Shown here: piece by piece, positions 22,325 to 30,242 of the stretch
Position numbering within the stretch: position 1 is the first letter of the stretch
Layout: every line of letters starts with the position of its first letter
NCBI RefSeq assembly: GCF_007750395.1
Contig: NZ_CP036281.1
Coordinates: 2,751,001 to 2,815,000, forward strand
Source of the DNA: Polystyrenella longa
GTDB lineage: Bacteria > Planctomycetota > Planctomycetia > Planctomycetales > Planctomycetaceae
DNA length: 64,000 nucleotides
Reading direction: 5' to 3'
Translations under genes and position numbers: made by a program
Notes under the pieces: model-generated
What the model was told of the DNA's origin: nothing
The model's database searches: none
The model's input: only the letters and a program-made list of their open reading frames with translations

Positions 22325-23902
22325 ATGAAAATTCTGGAAGGTAACACTGTTGGTATCGACTTGGGAACCACCTATTCAGCGATTAGTAAGCTGGATGAGG
22401 AAGGAAATCCGACACTGATTCCAAACGCGGACGACAGAATAATCACCCCGTCCGTCGTGTTACTGGGTGACGATGGGCATGTGCTGGTTGGCCCCTCGTT
22501 CGAGCGGATCTCTATCGAAGACCCGACTCACATCGTCGAAGCGATCAAACGGCAGATGGGGAACCCGGAATTTTATGTTGTCTATCAAAACAAAAAACTG
22601 ACATCGGAATTCATCTCCGCGTTGATTCTGAAAAAACTGAAGCAGGACGCCGAAGCCAGAATCGGCCCTATCGGCAACGCCGTGATCACCGTCCCCTATT
22701 ACTTCAACGACGTTCGCCGTAAAGCAACTCAGGACGCGGGACGAATTGCCGGACTCAACGTGATTGACATTATCAACGAACCTACTGCAGCAACGCTTTC
22801 GTACGCTTGGAACAAAGGCGAACTGGGACGAGCCGATCTCGTTCAAAAAGAGAAATCAATCCTCGTCTACGACCTCGGTGGTGGAACGTTCGACGTGACG
22901 GTTGTGAGCTACACTCCGACTCACTTCCGCGTATTGGCAACCGATGGAGACGTTATGCTTGGTGGTCTCGACTGGTCACAGCGAATCGTCGACCATATTG
23001 CCGAACAGTTCCGTCGCAAATTTGGAGACGATCCTCGTGAAGATCCGGAAACACTCCGTATTTTCTCTCAGGAAGCGGAAGACGCCAAACGACAATTGAG
23101 TAAGAAAACTCAGGTTCCGATTAACGTTTACTATAAAGGTAAAACGCTTACCGTCAGTCTTTCGCGTGCTGACTTTGAACGGATGACGTCTGACCTGATG
23201 CAGCGAACCAAAGATACGACAGAACTCGTACTGCAACAGGCTGGTATCCGGCTCGAAGATCTGGACGACGTTATTCTGGTGGGTGGTTCAACCTACATGC
23301 CTGTGGTCGAACACATGTTACGAGAAGTTTGCAAACGCGAGCCATCCCGTGAGCTGCAACCAGAAGAAGCCGTTTCCCAGGGAGCCGCCATTCACGCTGC
23401 GATTCTGGAAGCGAAAGCGACCGGCGGACAGGGACAGATCGCTCAGGCCGTGATTAAACGTCTGCAGTCAGTACAGACCAGCGATGTGAATTCGCACTCA
23501 CTGGGAGTCAAACTGACCGATCCCAATGATCGTGGTCGGAAGATGAATCACATTATGATTCCTCGAAATACAGAAATCCCCTACTCAACCACGCAGCGAT
23601 TTGTGACCAACTCACCCAATCAGCAGCGGATTCATGTCCATATTCTGGAAGGGGAAACTTCCGATCCGGATGCTTGTTCACAAATCGGCGACTTCCGCGT
23701 TTACGATTTACCAGAGAACTTACCCAAGGGTTCACCGGTTGAATTGAGTTATCAGTACGATTCCAGCGGACGTATCAGTGCTGTCGCTAAAGAGTTGACC
23801 AGCAACAAGGCTGCTTCAACTGAGATCGTACGCGATTCCGGCTTGGACGATGAAGGCATTGATGTCTTTCAGCGTCTGGCTGATGAGTACAAAGTGGAGT
23901 AA
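22325..23902 (+). CDS. Hsp70-family chaperone lacking the C-terminal lid
   Basis: A DnaK-like ATPase of about 525 aa starting at the ATG 22325 (MKILEGNTVGIDLGTTYS). The nucleotide-binding domain (about 5-385) has all signature motifs: GIDLGTTYS, the VPYYFND/NEPTAATLSY segment, YDLGGGTFDVTVV and VGGSTYMPVV. Residues about 400-500 resemble the substrate-binding beta-sandwich (HSLGVKL, IPRNTEIP, IHVHILEGE). The helical lid and terminal tail of canonical DnaK (about 638 aa) are absent. It is therefore a divergent paralogue, not housekeeping DnaK, and no grpE or dnaJ is adjacent. The next gene downstream carries a degenerate J-like domain, suggesting a functional pair, although a terminator separates them. 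Confidence 0.93.
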   Translation: MKILEGNTVGIDLGTTYSAISKLDEEGNPTLIPNADDRIITPSVVLLGDDGHVLVGPSFERISIEDPTHIVEAIKRQMGNPEFYVVYQNKKLTSEFISALILKKLKQDAEARIGPIGNAVITVPYYFNDVRRKATQDAGRIAGLNVIDIINEPTAATLSYAWNKGELGRADLVQKEKSILVYDLGGGTFDVTVVSYTPTHFRVLATDGDVMLGGLDWSQRIVDHIAEQFRRKFGDDPREDPETLRIFSQEAEDAKRQLSKKTQVPINVYYKGKTLTVSLSRADFERMTSDLMQRTKDTTELVLQQAGIRLEDLDDVILVGGSTYMPVVEHMLREVCKREPSRELQPEEAVSQGAAIHAAILEAKATGGQGQIAQAVIKRLQSVQTSDVNSHSLGVKLTDPNDRGRKMNHIMIPRNTEIPYSTTQRFVTNSPNQQRIHVHILEGETSDPDACSQIGDFRVYDLPENLPKGSPVELSYQYDSSGRISAVAKELTSNKAASTEIVRDSGLDDEGIDVFQRLADEYKVE

Positions 23903-23938
23903 AGGGGAACCAGAAAAGCTTCCAATTTAATCCAGCTG

Positions 23939-23960
23939 GGCCCCAATGGGGCCTTTTTTT
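23939..23960 (+). terminator. Intrinsic terminator after the Hsp70 gene
   Basis: A GC-only 6-bp stem (23939-23944 with 23948-23953, 3-nt loop) is followed directly by seven Ts. It is 36 nt past the stop codon. Confidence 0.8.
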
Positions 23961-24241
23961 ATGGATTCAAGCGCTTATTCCAGATAGCCGTAGCGTGTTC
24001 TGGCGGCGTAGCCTACTGTTTTTAAGGGCTTTTCGGGACCGATAGCCGCCACACTTATCCTGGACAGGATTTAATCTCCGGGACGAACGGGTTTCGGAAA
24101 TAGTAACTGTGAATATCTCAGAGATATTTGAAACTTCGCGCCGATCATGCCGATGATGTAAATAGCACGGATGTTTGTTTAGTGTTATTCTTTTTGAACG
24201 AAAAACCACTTTCCAGCACTAGGAGAGAAGGAGCCTGAAGC
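23961..24241. promoter_or_regulatory. Leader of the J-like/MshEN gene
   Basis: A gap between the Hsp70 terminator and the next start. It holds the promoter for the downstream gene and ends with GAAGGAG ahead of the GTG start. No other signal is identified. Confidence 0.35.
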
Positions 24242-25288
24242 GTGGCCTTGGATGTCTATAAAGATTGGCTCGGCATTCCGGAAGGGGATCGCCCCCCGGA
24301 TCACTATCAGTTGTTGCGATTGCTGCAATTTGAAGATGACCCCGCCAAAATCGAAGCGCATTATAAAAAACTGAATGCGCATGTTCGCAAATACGCCACG
24401 GGAAAATTCCAGCAGGAGTCACAGGATCTCCTGAATGAACTCGCGCGAGCGATGTTATGCCTGACTGACCCTGAGCGAAAACAGGAATACGACGAGTCTT
24501 TAGGACGACACTTTGACGCCGACGTCGTCGAAGAAGGTCGCAAATCGATGGGCGGATGGCTAGTCGCCAATGGCCATCTCAGCAAAGCTCAGGTAAAAGA
24601 GGCGGAAACGTTCGCCGAGGCCCGCGGACTCGATCTGCGCGATGCGTTCGTCCAGATGCGACTGGTTGAACCAGAACTGGCGACTCGTGCTTATGCAGAG
24701 GAAAAGGGACGATCATACGTCGACCTCAACCTCACCCTGCCCGATGACTCCGTGCTCGATAAGACACCGCGGCGAACGGTGAAAAAATATTCGGTGATTC
24801 CCTTATTCATCGAAGACGACCGGGTGCTGGTCGCGTCCGTCTATGAACCGACACACGAATTGGAAGACGAATTCCGGCTTCGTTATGGCGTGCCAATGCA
24901 TGTCGTAATGGCCCCCCCATTACAGATTCAGCAGGCGATCTCAAAATACTACGCTCCTGGAATGCGTGAGGGAGCCAGCGATGACGATGTCGAGACGACT
25001 GCTTCAGGGAAATCGAAGTCCAAACCCAAAAAGGCTAAGGCGGCGAAGGCATCTTCCGGACCCGTCGTGCACTTCTCTCAGCTCGAACCCGAAGAGCAGA
25101 AAAAACGTCGACAGATCGGTGCGATTGCCATCAATCTATCATTCATACTCGGATATGTCCTCGATAAGTTTGTGCTCGAGCCCTACCTTCTTCCTGACGC
25201 ATTGATCTTTGGCTGGATTCCCACCCTGGGTACTTGGGGATTGCTGGGAGGCGTGCTTGTTTGGCTGTTCGGTTCTTACTGGAAATAA
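24242..25288 (+). CDS. Membrane protein with degenerate J-like domain and MshEN-like domain
   Basis: A 348-aa protein with a GTG start and GAAGGAG ribosome-binding site. Residues about 18-88 look like a J domain (DHYQLLRL start, helix II KIEAHYKKLNAHVRKY, and the LNELARAMLCLTDPERKQEYDESLG end), but the HPD tripeptide that stimulates Hsp70 is missing. Residues about 100-240 resemble the N-terminal domain of GspE/PilB/MshE ATPases: MGGWLVANGHLSKAQV, a second copy-like stretch after it, then PRRTVKKYSVIPLF and VLVASVYEPT. A Lys-rich linker (about 255-275) leads to two hydrophobic segments (about 291-308 and 322-344) that should anchor it in the membrane. The position right after a lidless Hsp70 suggests they cooperate. 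The function is unknown. Confidence 0.82.
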   Translation: MALDVYKDWLGIPEGDRPPDHYQLLRLLQFEDDPAKIEAHYKKLNAHVRKYATGKFQQESQDLLNELARAMLCLTDPERKQEYDESLGRHFDADVVEEGRKSMGGWLVANGHLSKAQVKEAETFAEARGLDLRDAFVQMRLVEPELATRAYAEEKGRSYVDLNLTLPDDSVLDKTPRRTVKKYSVIPLFIEDDRVLVASVYEPTHELEDEFRLRYGVPMHVVMAPPLQIQQAISKYYAPGMREGASDDDVETTASGKSKSKPKKAKAAKASSGPVVHFSQLEPEEQKKRRQIGAIAINLSFILGYVLDKFVLEPYLLPDALIFGWIPTLGTWGLLGGVLVWLFGSYWK

Positions 25289-25476
25289 CGTTGCTGGTGA
25301 AACTCTGCAGCTACGACGAAGCTTTGCTGATTGCAGCGAGGTAAGCCGAACGTGGTTGTAGGACTGGATGACGGCCAGATAGCTTGTTAGGCTTCAACGA
25401 ACTTCACTCATCCCGGGTTTGCGAAGGACTGAAACCTTTGCCCCCTCTTGCTCATTTGCTTAATTCAGGTATTGGA

Positions 25477-26703
25477 ATGTCTCAGTTTCCTCCCGTTGAA
25501 GAACAATTAGCGGTAATCCGCCGTGGTGTCGAAAAAATCGTTCCAGAAGAGGAACTCGCTAAAAAACTGGAGGCGAGTTACAAGTCGGGCAAACCTCTGC
25601 GCATCAAGTACGGCATTGACCCAACAGGGATCGATCTCCATTTGGGACACACAGTTCCAATGCGAAAAATGCGGCAGTTCCAGGAAATGGGGCATCAGGC
25701 GGTCATCATCATCGGCAACTATACTGCCCTTGTGGGGGATCCCAGTGGACGAGATGAAACTCGGGCCCGTTTGACCTCGGAACAGGTCGAGAAGAATGCA
25801 GTCGACTATTTGAACCAGGTCGGCAAAGTGATCGATCTTTCCCAAGCCGAAGTTGTTCGCAATGGGGACTGGTTCAGCAAGATGGATTTCGCTGAAATGC
25901 TGACGTTGTGCAGCAAGGTCACCATCGCCCAATTGCTAACACGCGACGATTTTTCCAATCGCTTTAAAGCAGAGTCTCCAATCTACCTGCATGAATGTCT
26001 TTACCCACTGATGCAGGCGTGGGACTCGGTTGAAATTAAAGCCGATGTGGAACTTGGTGGCACGGAACAGCTCTACAGCTTTATGCTCGCTCGCGATTTA
26101 CAGCGCGATCAAAAACTTTCTGAACAAGTCAGCGTGATGTCCCCCATTCTTGTTGGCTTGGATGGCGAACGACGCATGGGGAAAAGCCTGGGGAATTACA
26201 TCGGTATCAGCGAGCCTGCGTATGAAATGATGAAGAAGTTCATGCAGCTGCCCGACGGTGTAATGAAGATGTTCTACGAACTTCTGACAGAAATCCCACT
26301 CGAAGAAATCGATGAGATCCTGAAAGGACATCCGAAAGAAGCCAAGGTGAAACTGGCGAAAACAATCATTTCAGAGTACCACGACTCCAGTGCGGCTGAT
26401 GAAGCGGCGACTCGATGGGATCGGGAGATCTCTGGCGGGGAAATGCCGTCGGATATTCCCGTCGTTGAAGTGGCGACTTCTGAACTGGATGGCGGCAAAC
26501 TACCCGCTGCACGCCTGCTGACTTTGACGAAGTTATGTTCGTCTTCCAGTGAGGCGCGAAGAACGATCCAACAAGGTGGTGCCAAGTACGGTGAAGATAA
26601 AGTGAAGATCGAGTCACACGATCAACTAATTGACGTGACCAGTGGATTACTGCTGTGGGTTGGAAAAAAGCGGTTCTGTCAGGTAGAGTTGTCAAACAAA
26701 TGA
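25477..26703 (+). CDS. tyrS: Tyrosyl-tRNA synthetase
   Basis: Charges tRNA-Tyr with tyrosine. About 408 aa from the ATG at 25477 (MSQFPPVEEQ); the frame extends upstream to 25384, but that stretch is not family-like. It has class I features: the HLGH version of HIGH in DLHLGHTVP, the GNYTALVGDPSGR loop, and a RMGKSLGN version of the KMSKS loop. A C-terminal S4-like RNA-binding region (ARLLTLTKLCSSSSEARRTIQQGG) follows. The HLGH and GKS patterns place it with the TyrZ-like subgroup. It is followed closely by the oxidoreductase gene, but the 77-bp gap leaves an operon uncertain. Confidence 0.95.
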   Translation: MSQFPPVEEQLAVIRRGVEKIVPEEELAKKLEASYKSGKPLRIKYGIDPTGIDLHLGHTVPMRKMRQFQEMGHQAVIIIGNYTALVGDPSGRDETRARLTSEQVEKNAVDYLNQVGKVIDLSQAEVVRNGDWFSKMDFAEMLTLCSKVTIAQLLTRDDFSNRFKAESPIYLHECLYPLMQAWDSVEIKADVELGGTEQLYSFMLARDLQRDQKLSEQVSVMSPILVGLDGERRMGKSLGNYIGISEPAYEMMKKFMQLPDGVMKMFYELLTEIPLEEIDEILKGHPKEAKVKLAKTIISEYHDSSAADEAATRWDREISGGEMPSDIPVVEVATSELDGGKLPAARLLTLTKLCSSSSEARRTIQQGGAKYGEDKVKIESHDQLIDVTSGLLLWVGKKRFCQVELSNK

Positions 26704-26780
26704 CGTGTAACGTCCCGCTTGAAAGATGGCGTGGATATTGAACTGGAAGTTTTGCGGACCTGAATACAGAGAGACTTAGC

Positions 26781-27869
26781 ATGGCAACAGGATTCGGCCT
26801 CGTGGGATGTGGAATGATTTCCAACTTCCACGCACAGGCGATCGAAAAGATACGAGGAGCGAAACTGGTCGGTTGTTTCGACATGGTTCCCGCGTCCGCA
26901 GACCGGTTTGCAGAAAAACATGGCTGCACTCCGTATCACGATCTGGATGAGATGCTCGCGAACGATGACATTCATGTCATCAATATTTGTACTCCTTCCG
27001 GAGCCCACATGGAGCCGGGAGTCAAAGCAGCCAACGCCGGAAAACATGTTCTCGTCGAGAAACCGCTGGAAATTACTTTGAAGCGTTGCGATGCGATCAT
27101 CAATGCCTGTAAGAAAAACAAAGTGAAACTGGGAACGATCATGCCTTCCCGTTTCGGCGCGGTGAACATCGCTCTGAAAGAAGCGGTCGACAGCAAACGC
27201 TTCGGGAAACTGACCATCGGCGATTCCTACGTCAAATGGTGGCGCACGCAAGAGTACTATGACAGTGGCGGATGGCGTGGAACCTGGAAACTGGATGGCG
27301 GCGGCGCTTATATGAATCAGGCGATTCATAATGTCGACTTGCTGTACTGGTTCATGGGTGATGTCAAAGAAGTAGTGGCCCTCACCGATACGCTGGCTCA
27401 TAAACGAATCGAAGTCGAAGACGCTGGCGTCGCGGCCTTGCGGTTTGCCAATGGGGCTTTGGGCACGATCGAAGCGACGACCTGTGCTTATCCTGGTTTC
27501 CTCAAGAAGACAGAGATCCACGGCACTGAAGGTTCAGCCATCGTTGAACAAGACGACCTGCTGCACTGGGAATTCGAAAAGAAAGACCGTAAAGATAACG
27601 GGATTCGCAAGAAATTCTCACAGAAAGCGGGCGGTACTGGCGGTGCAAGTGATCCGTCTGCGATCAGTTTCGCCGGGCATCAGGCACAGTTCACCGATTT
27701 CATCAGTGTACTGAATACAAACAAGAAACCGCTGGTGGATGGCGAAGAAGGACGGAAGAGTGTCGAGATCATTCTCGCGATCTATCAGTCTTCCTGGACC
27801 GGTAAGAAAGTGACTCTCCCACTGAAACGGGATCCTAAAATTCCTGAAGCCCTTAAGCTCGGCAAATAA
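26781..27869 (+). CDS. Gfo/Idh/MocA-family oxidoreductase
   Basis: An NAD(P)-dependent sugar or cyclitol dehydrogenase of 362 aa. The N-terminal Rossmann motif reads GFGLVGCGMISNFHA. The family signature EKP (VLVEKPLEIT, about residue 94) and the preceding NICTPSGAHM are present. The active-site His region GGAYMNQAIHNVDLLYW follows. There is no signal peptide, so it is cytoplasmic, unlike the many Tat-exported relatives in planctomycetes. The substrate is not predictable. A strong terminator lies 43 nt downstream. Confidence 0.93.
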   Translation: MATGFGLVGCGMISNFHAQAIEKIRGAKLVGCFDMVPASADRFAEKHGCTPYHDLDEMLANDDIHVINICTPSGAHMEPGVKAANAGKHVLVEKPLEITLKRCDAIINACKKNKVKLGTIMPSRFGAVNIALKEAVDSKRFGKLTIGDSYVKWWRTQEYYDSGGWRGTWKLDGGGAYMNQAIHNVDLLYWFMGDVKEVVALTDTLAHKRIEVEDAGVAALRFANGALGTIEATTCAYPGFLKKTEIHGTEGSAIVEQDDLLHWEFEKKDRKDNGIRKKFSQKAGGTGGASDPSAISFAGHQAQFTDFISVLNTNKKPLVDGEEGRKSVEIILAIYQSSWTGKKVTLPLKRDPKIPEALKLGK

Positions 27870-27911
27870 GACGTTGAACCACTGATCTGACGGGTGAAAT
27901 CGAAGACGTAA

Positions 27912-27948
27912 AAAAAGAGCCTGCGAGAGATTCTCGCAGGCTCTTTTT
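27912..27948. terminator. Strong intrinsic terminator, probably bidirectional
   Basis: A 17-bp near-continuous stem (27912-27928 with 27932-27948) has an A-run on its left arm and a T-run on its right. It stands between the oxidoreductase (plus) and the coiled-coil protein (minus) and suits both convergent transcripts. Confidence 0.9.
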
Positions 27949-27993
27949 GATTCAGGCTGATAAAAGTATCAGCATAAGATTAGCGGTGTCGAA

Positions 27994-28746
27994 TTAATTA
28001 TCAGTCGCGGGAGCTTCTGGTTCAGCAGGTGCCTCTTCAGCAGGAGCTTCGCCATCGGCGGGAGCTGCTGGCTCAGCGGGAGCTGCTTCTTCTTCGACTG
28101 TGGATTCTTCAGGCTTGGTTGCAGCGTCCTTTTCCGCGGCAGCTTCAGCTTCCTTCTGTTTGTCTTCAGCCGATTTCAGTTTCGCCTGTAACTCTTCCAT
28201 GTCTTTGCGGAGAGTGGCGTTTTCTTCGGTAGCGGCTGTTACCTGTGCTTTGGTCGCTTCCAGTTCTTTGGCAGTGGCTGCCTGTGTTTCATTGGCAGCG
28301 ACGAGTTGTTTGTCGACGCCGGCTTTGGCAGCGTTGGCGGCTTCCAGTTTTTTGTTCAGGTCGGCAACCTGTGTTTCTGCTTTTACAGCACGCTCGGTTT
28401 GAGCTTTGGCTTCTGCACCATTTTTGGCGGCTTCGTCGGCATTGGCAGCGGCTTCAGTTTTAGAAACTTCCAATGCGGTGGTGGTCTCTTCCAGTAGGTC
28501 TAGAGTTTCTGCCAGTTGAGCCTGTAATTCTTCCATGGCTGCATTAAGGTTTGCTACCTCTGCTTCGGCCCGATTGGCATCTTCTGCACGCTGCAAGGCA
28601 ACATGGTATGGCAGTGGGAATTGGTAGCAGCCGCTGTTTGATTGGACAGCCGGGGTAGAACAGGTCTTGCAACTATCAGCAATACCGCTCGTCGCAGTCA
28701 GAGCCATAACGGTTGCTGTCATCGTCAACGCTGAAAACAGTTTCAT
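27994..28746 (-). CDS. Exported Ala/Glu-rich coiled-coil protein
   Basis: A 250-aa protein. Residues 1-23 are a signal peptide (MKLFSALTMTATVMALTATSG). A short segment with three Cys (SCKTCSTP, SGCYQF) follows. Residues about 50-200 form an uninterrupted heptad-like coiled coil (NLNAAMEELQAQLAETLDLL, KLEAANAAKA, ATLRKDMEELQAKLKSAEDK). The tail (about 205-250) is Pro/Glu/Ala repeats of the APAEPAAPAD kind. It is a likely structural or periplasmic spacer protein and no enzyme motif is seen. Several long antisense frames here are compositional shadows. Confidence 0.8.
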   Translation of the reverse strand: MKLFSALTMTATVMALTATSGIADSCKTCSTPAVQSNSGCYQFPLPYHVALQRAEDANRAEAEVANLNAAMEELQAQLAETLDLLEETTTALEVSKTEAAANADEAAKNGAEAKAQTERAVKAETQVADLNKKLEAANAAKAGVDKQLVAANETQAATAKELEATKAQVTAATEENATLRKDMEELQAKLKSAEDKQKEAEAAAEKDAATKPEESTVEEEAAPAEPAAPADGEAPAEEAPAEPEAPATDN

Positions 28747-29184
28747 GGTTTTCCTCTTGTGTTAATAAACAATTTCTAAGGTCGTGAGGTTTTTGGGGAG
28801 GGAAACGAGTTTGATGATAGAGAGCGGGCCTTATTGTTTTGAACTACCATCTCTTGCTGTTTGGCCATCTCTTGCTGTTTGGAGAGTCATCTTTGACAGT
28901 ATCACAGACATTATCTTGCGACGACTGATCTCGTTTTATCGAAGGGAGATTCGCCTGATTAAGGCGTGAATAGATCTCACCGGTAGGGTTTGCCCACATG
29001 CTCCATTTTGACTGCCTTAGGGGCAGGTGGCAAGTGTCAATTGATAATGACTCGCACAATAAAACAGAGTGAACTACCGAATAATCATCGATGCGGGTTA
29101 TACCGGATAGTCTCGAAATCGATAATCTGATTAGAGTTAGGCGCATTCCAGCCAAACCGGCGCGAAATCGCGGAGGCGTCACGA
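28747..29184. other. Intergenic region with a short tandem repeat
   Basis: A 438-bp gap between two minus-strand genes. The only structure I find is a perfect 18-bp tandem duplication at 28847-28882. Short frames here lack support. The promoter of the coiled-coil gene should be at the left end. Confidence 0.4.
28847..28882. repeat. Perfect 18-bp tandem repeat, two copies
   Basis: The unit CCATCTCTTGCTGTTTGG occurs at 28847-28864 and again at 28865-28882 without mismatch. It probably arose by slippage and is a possible length-variable site. Confidence 0.9.
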
Positions 29185-30138
29185 TCAGACGGCTGCTGGT
29201 TTCTTCTTCCGTTGCCGGGGTTCGCTCTTCCAGCGACGGTGGACCCAGAAGTACTGCTCTGGAGCCCTGCGAATCGAGTTTTCCAGGGCGAGAGTGAAGT
29301 CCTCGGTGATCCCCCGGATAGCATCCGTGTCGGCATAACGGCGAGGATCGATAATGTCCGCGCAGCCCATTTCAAAACCGGTCCAGCGACGATTCACAAA
29401 ATTATCGGGGAGCCGGTAGGTGTATCCGACCAGAATAGGAGCATCCATCTGGATCGACAGCAGAGCGATCGATTTGAAAGTCGATGCATCTTTACCGAAA
29501 AATGGGACGAACATACCCCGTTTGCCGGCATCCTGGTCTCCCAGCAACGCCACTACCCCCCCCTTCTCGATCAGGTCGGTCATCTCGCTACCGCCCCCTT
29601 TTTTGGAGATCAGACTGTGACCAGTGAACTGACGGAACTTTTCGAACCAGCGATGAATGTATGGGTTGTCCAAATCTCGCGCGACTACTCCGGCAGGGTA
29701 ACCGAACAGCCCGAAGGTGGTATTGGCGATTTCCCAGTTACCGAAATGGCCAGATAAGAGGATGAGTGGTCGTCCTGCACAGAGAGCTCGGGTTGAATAA
29801 TCCCGATAGCGAAATTGAAGCACATCGGCACAGTTATATAAGCGCATTTTTCGGGTATGCTGTGGAATCTCGATCACCAGCCGAAATAAGTGCACCCACA
29901 TCTTGTAGAAGATACGCTCAATTTCCTGTTCAGAGAGTGAGTCTCCGAAGGCGATTTTCAGGTTAGCCCGGGCGACTTTGTAGCGAGTCAACTTTCGAGG
30001 CAATCCATAGGTTATGAACCAACCAAGCATTTCCGCCAGGCGAATGCCGGTCTTCGTCGGCAGTGCCTCAACAAAACAAATCAGTGACCGGAAGACAATG
30101 TATTCCAGTCGATGTTGGAGCGCTCGCTTGTTTTTCAC
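29185..30138 (-). CDS. Lipid A acyltransferase family protein (LpxL/HtrB-like)
   Basis: Predicted to transfer a secondary acyl chain onto lipid A or a related lipid at the inner membrane. It has the HFGNWE catalytic motif (H-x4-D/E) after LILLSGHF, then ARDLDNPYIHRWFEKFR, LLGDQDAG with FVPFFGKDAS, and the C-terminal PEQYFWVHRRWK. An N-terminal hydrophobic stretch (EYIVFRSLICFVEALP) provides membrane association. The frame reaches 30201 with a TTG start. I prefer the GTG at 30138, which has AGGA 6 nt upstream and gives the usual N-terminus (KNKRALQHRLEY). It lies 104 nt past the permease stop, same strand. It supports a Gram-negative-type outer membrane with lipid A. Confidence 0.9.
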   Translation of the reverse strand: MKNKRALQHRLEYIVFRSLICFVEALPTKTGIRLAEMLGWFITYGLPRKLTRYKVARANLKIAFGDSLSEQEIERIFYKMWVHLFRLVIEIPQHTRKMRLYNCADVLQFRYRDYSTRALCAGRPLILLSGHFGNWEIANTTFGLFGYPAGVVARDLDNPYIHRWFEKFRQFTGHSLISKKGGGSEMTDLIEKGGVVALLGDQDAGKRGMFVPFFGKDASTFKSIALLSIQMDAPILVGYTYRLPDNFVNRRWTGFEMGCADIIDPRRYADTDAIRGITEDFTLALENSIRRAPEQYFWVHRRWKSEPRQRKKKPAAV

Positions 30139-30242
30139 AATCCATCCTGGGAAACAGCAATTTGGTTTTGAGAACGGGAAGAGAGCCCGGTAGAAACTCA
30201 ATAATAGATTCGGAATCAGTTTCGTTCATCCGAGTTCGTCCG

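Noticed and set aside
26679-27521. A 280-codon minus-strand frame across the oxidoreductase gene
   Set aside because: Complement of a well-conserved Gfo/Idh/MocA gene; no signature of its own.
28029-28497. Four overlapping plus-strand frames (60-100 codons) opposite the coiled-coil gene
   Set aside because: They mirror the Ala/Glu-rich codon pattern of the real minus-strand gene and have no ribosome-binding sites or domain features.
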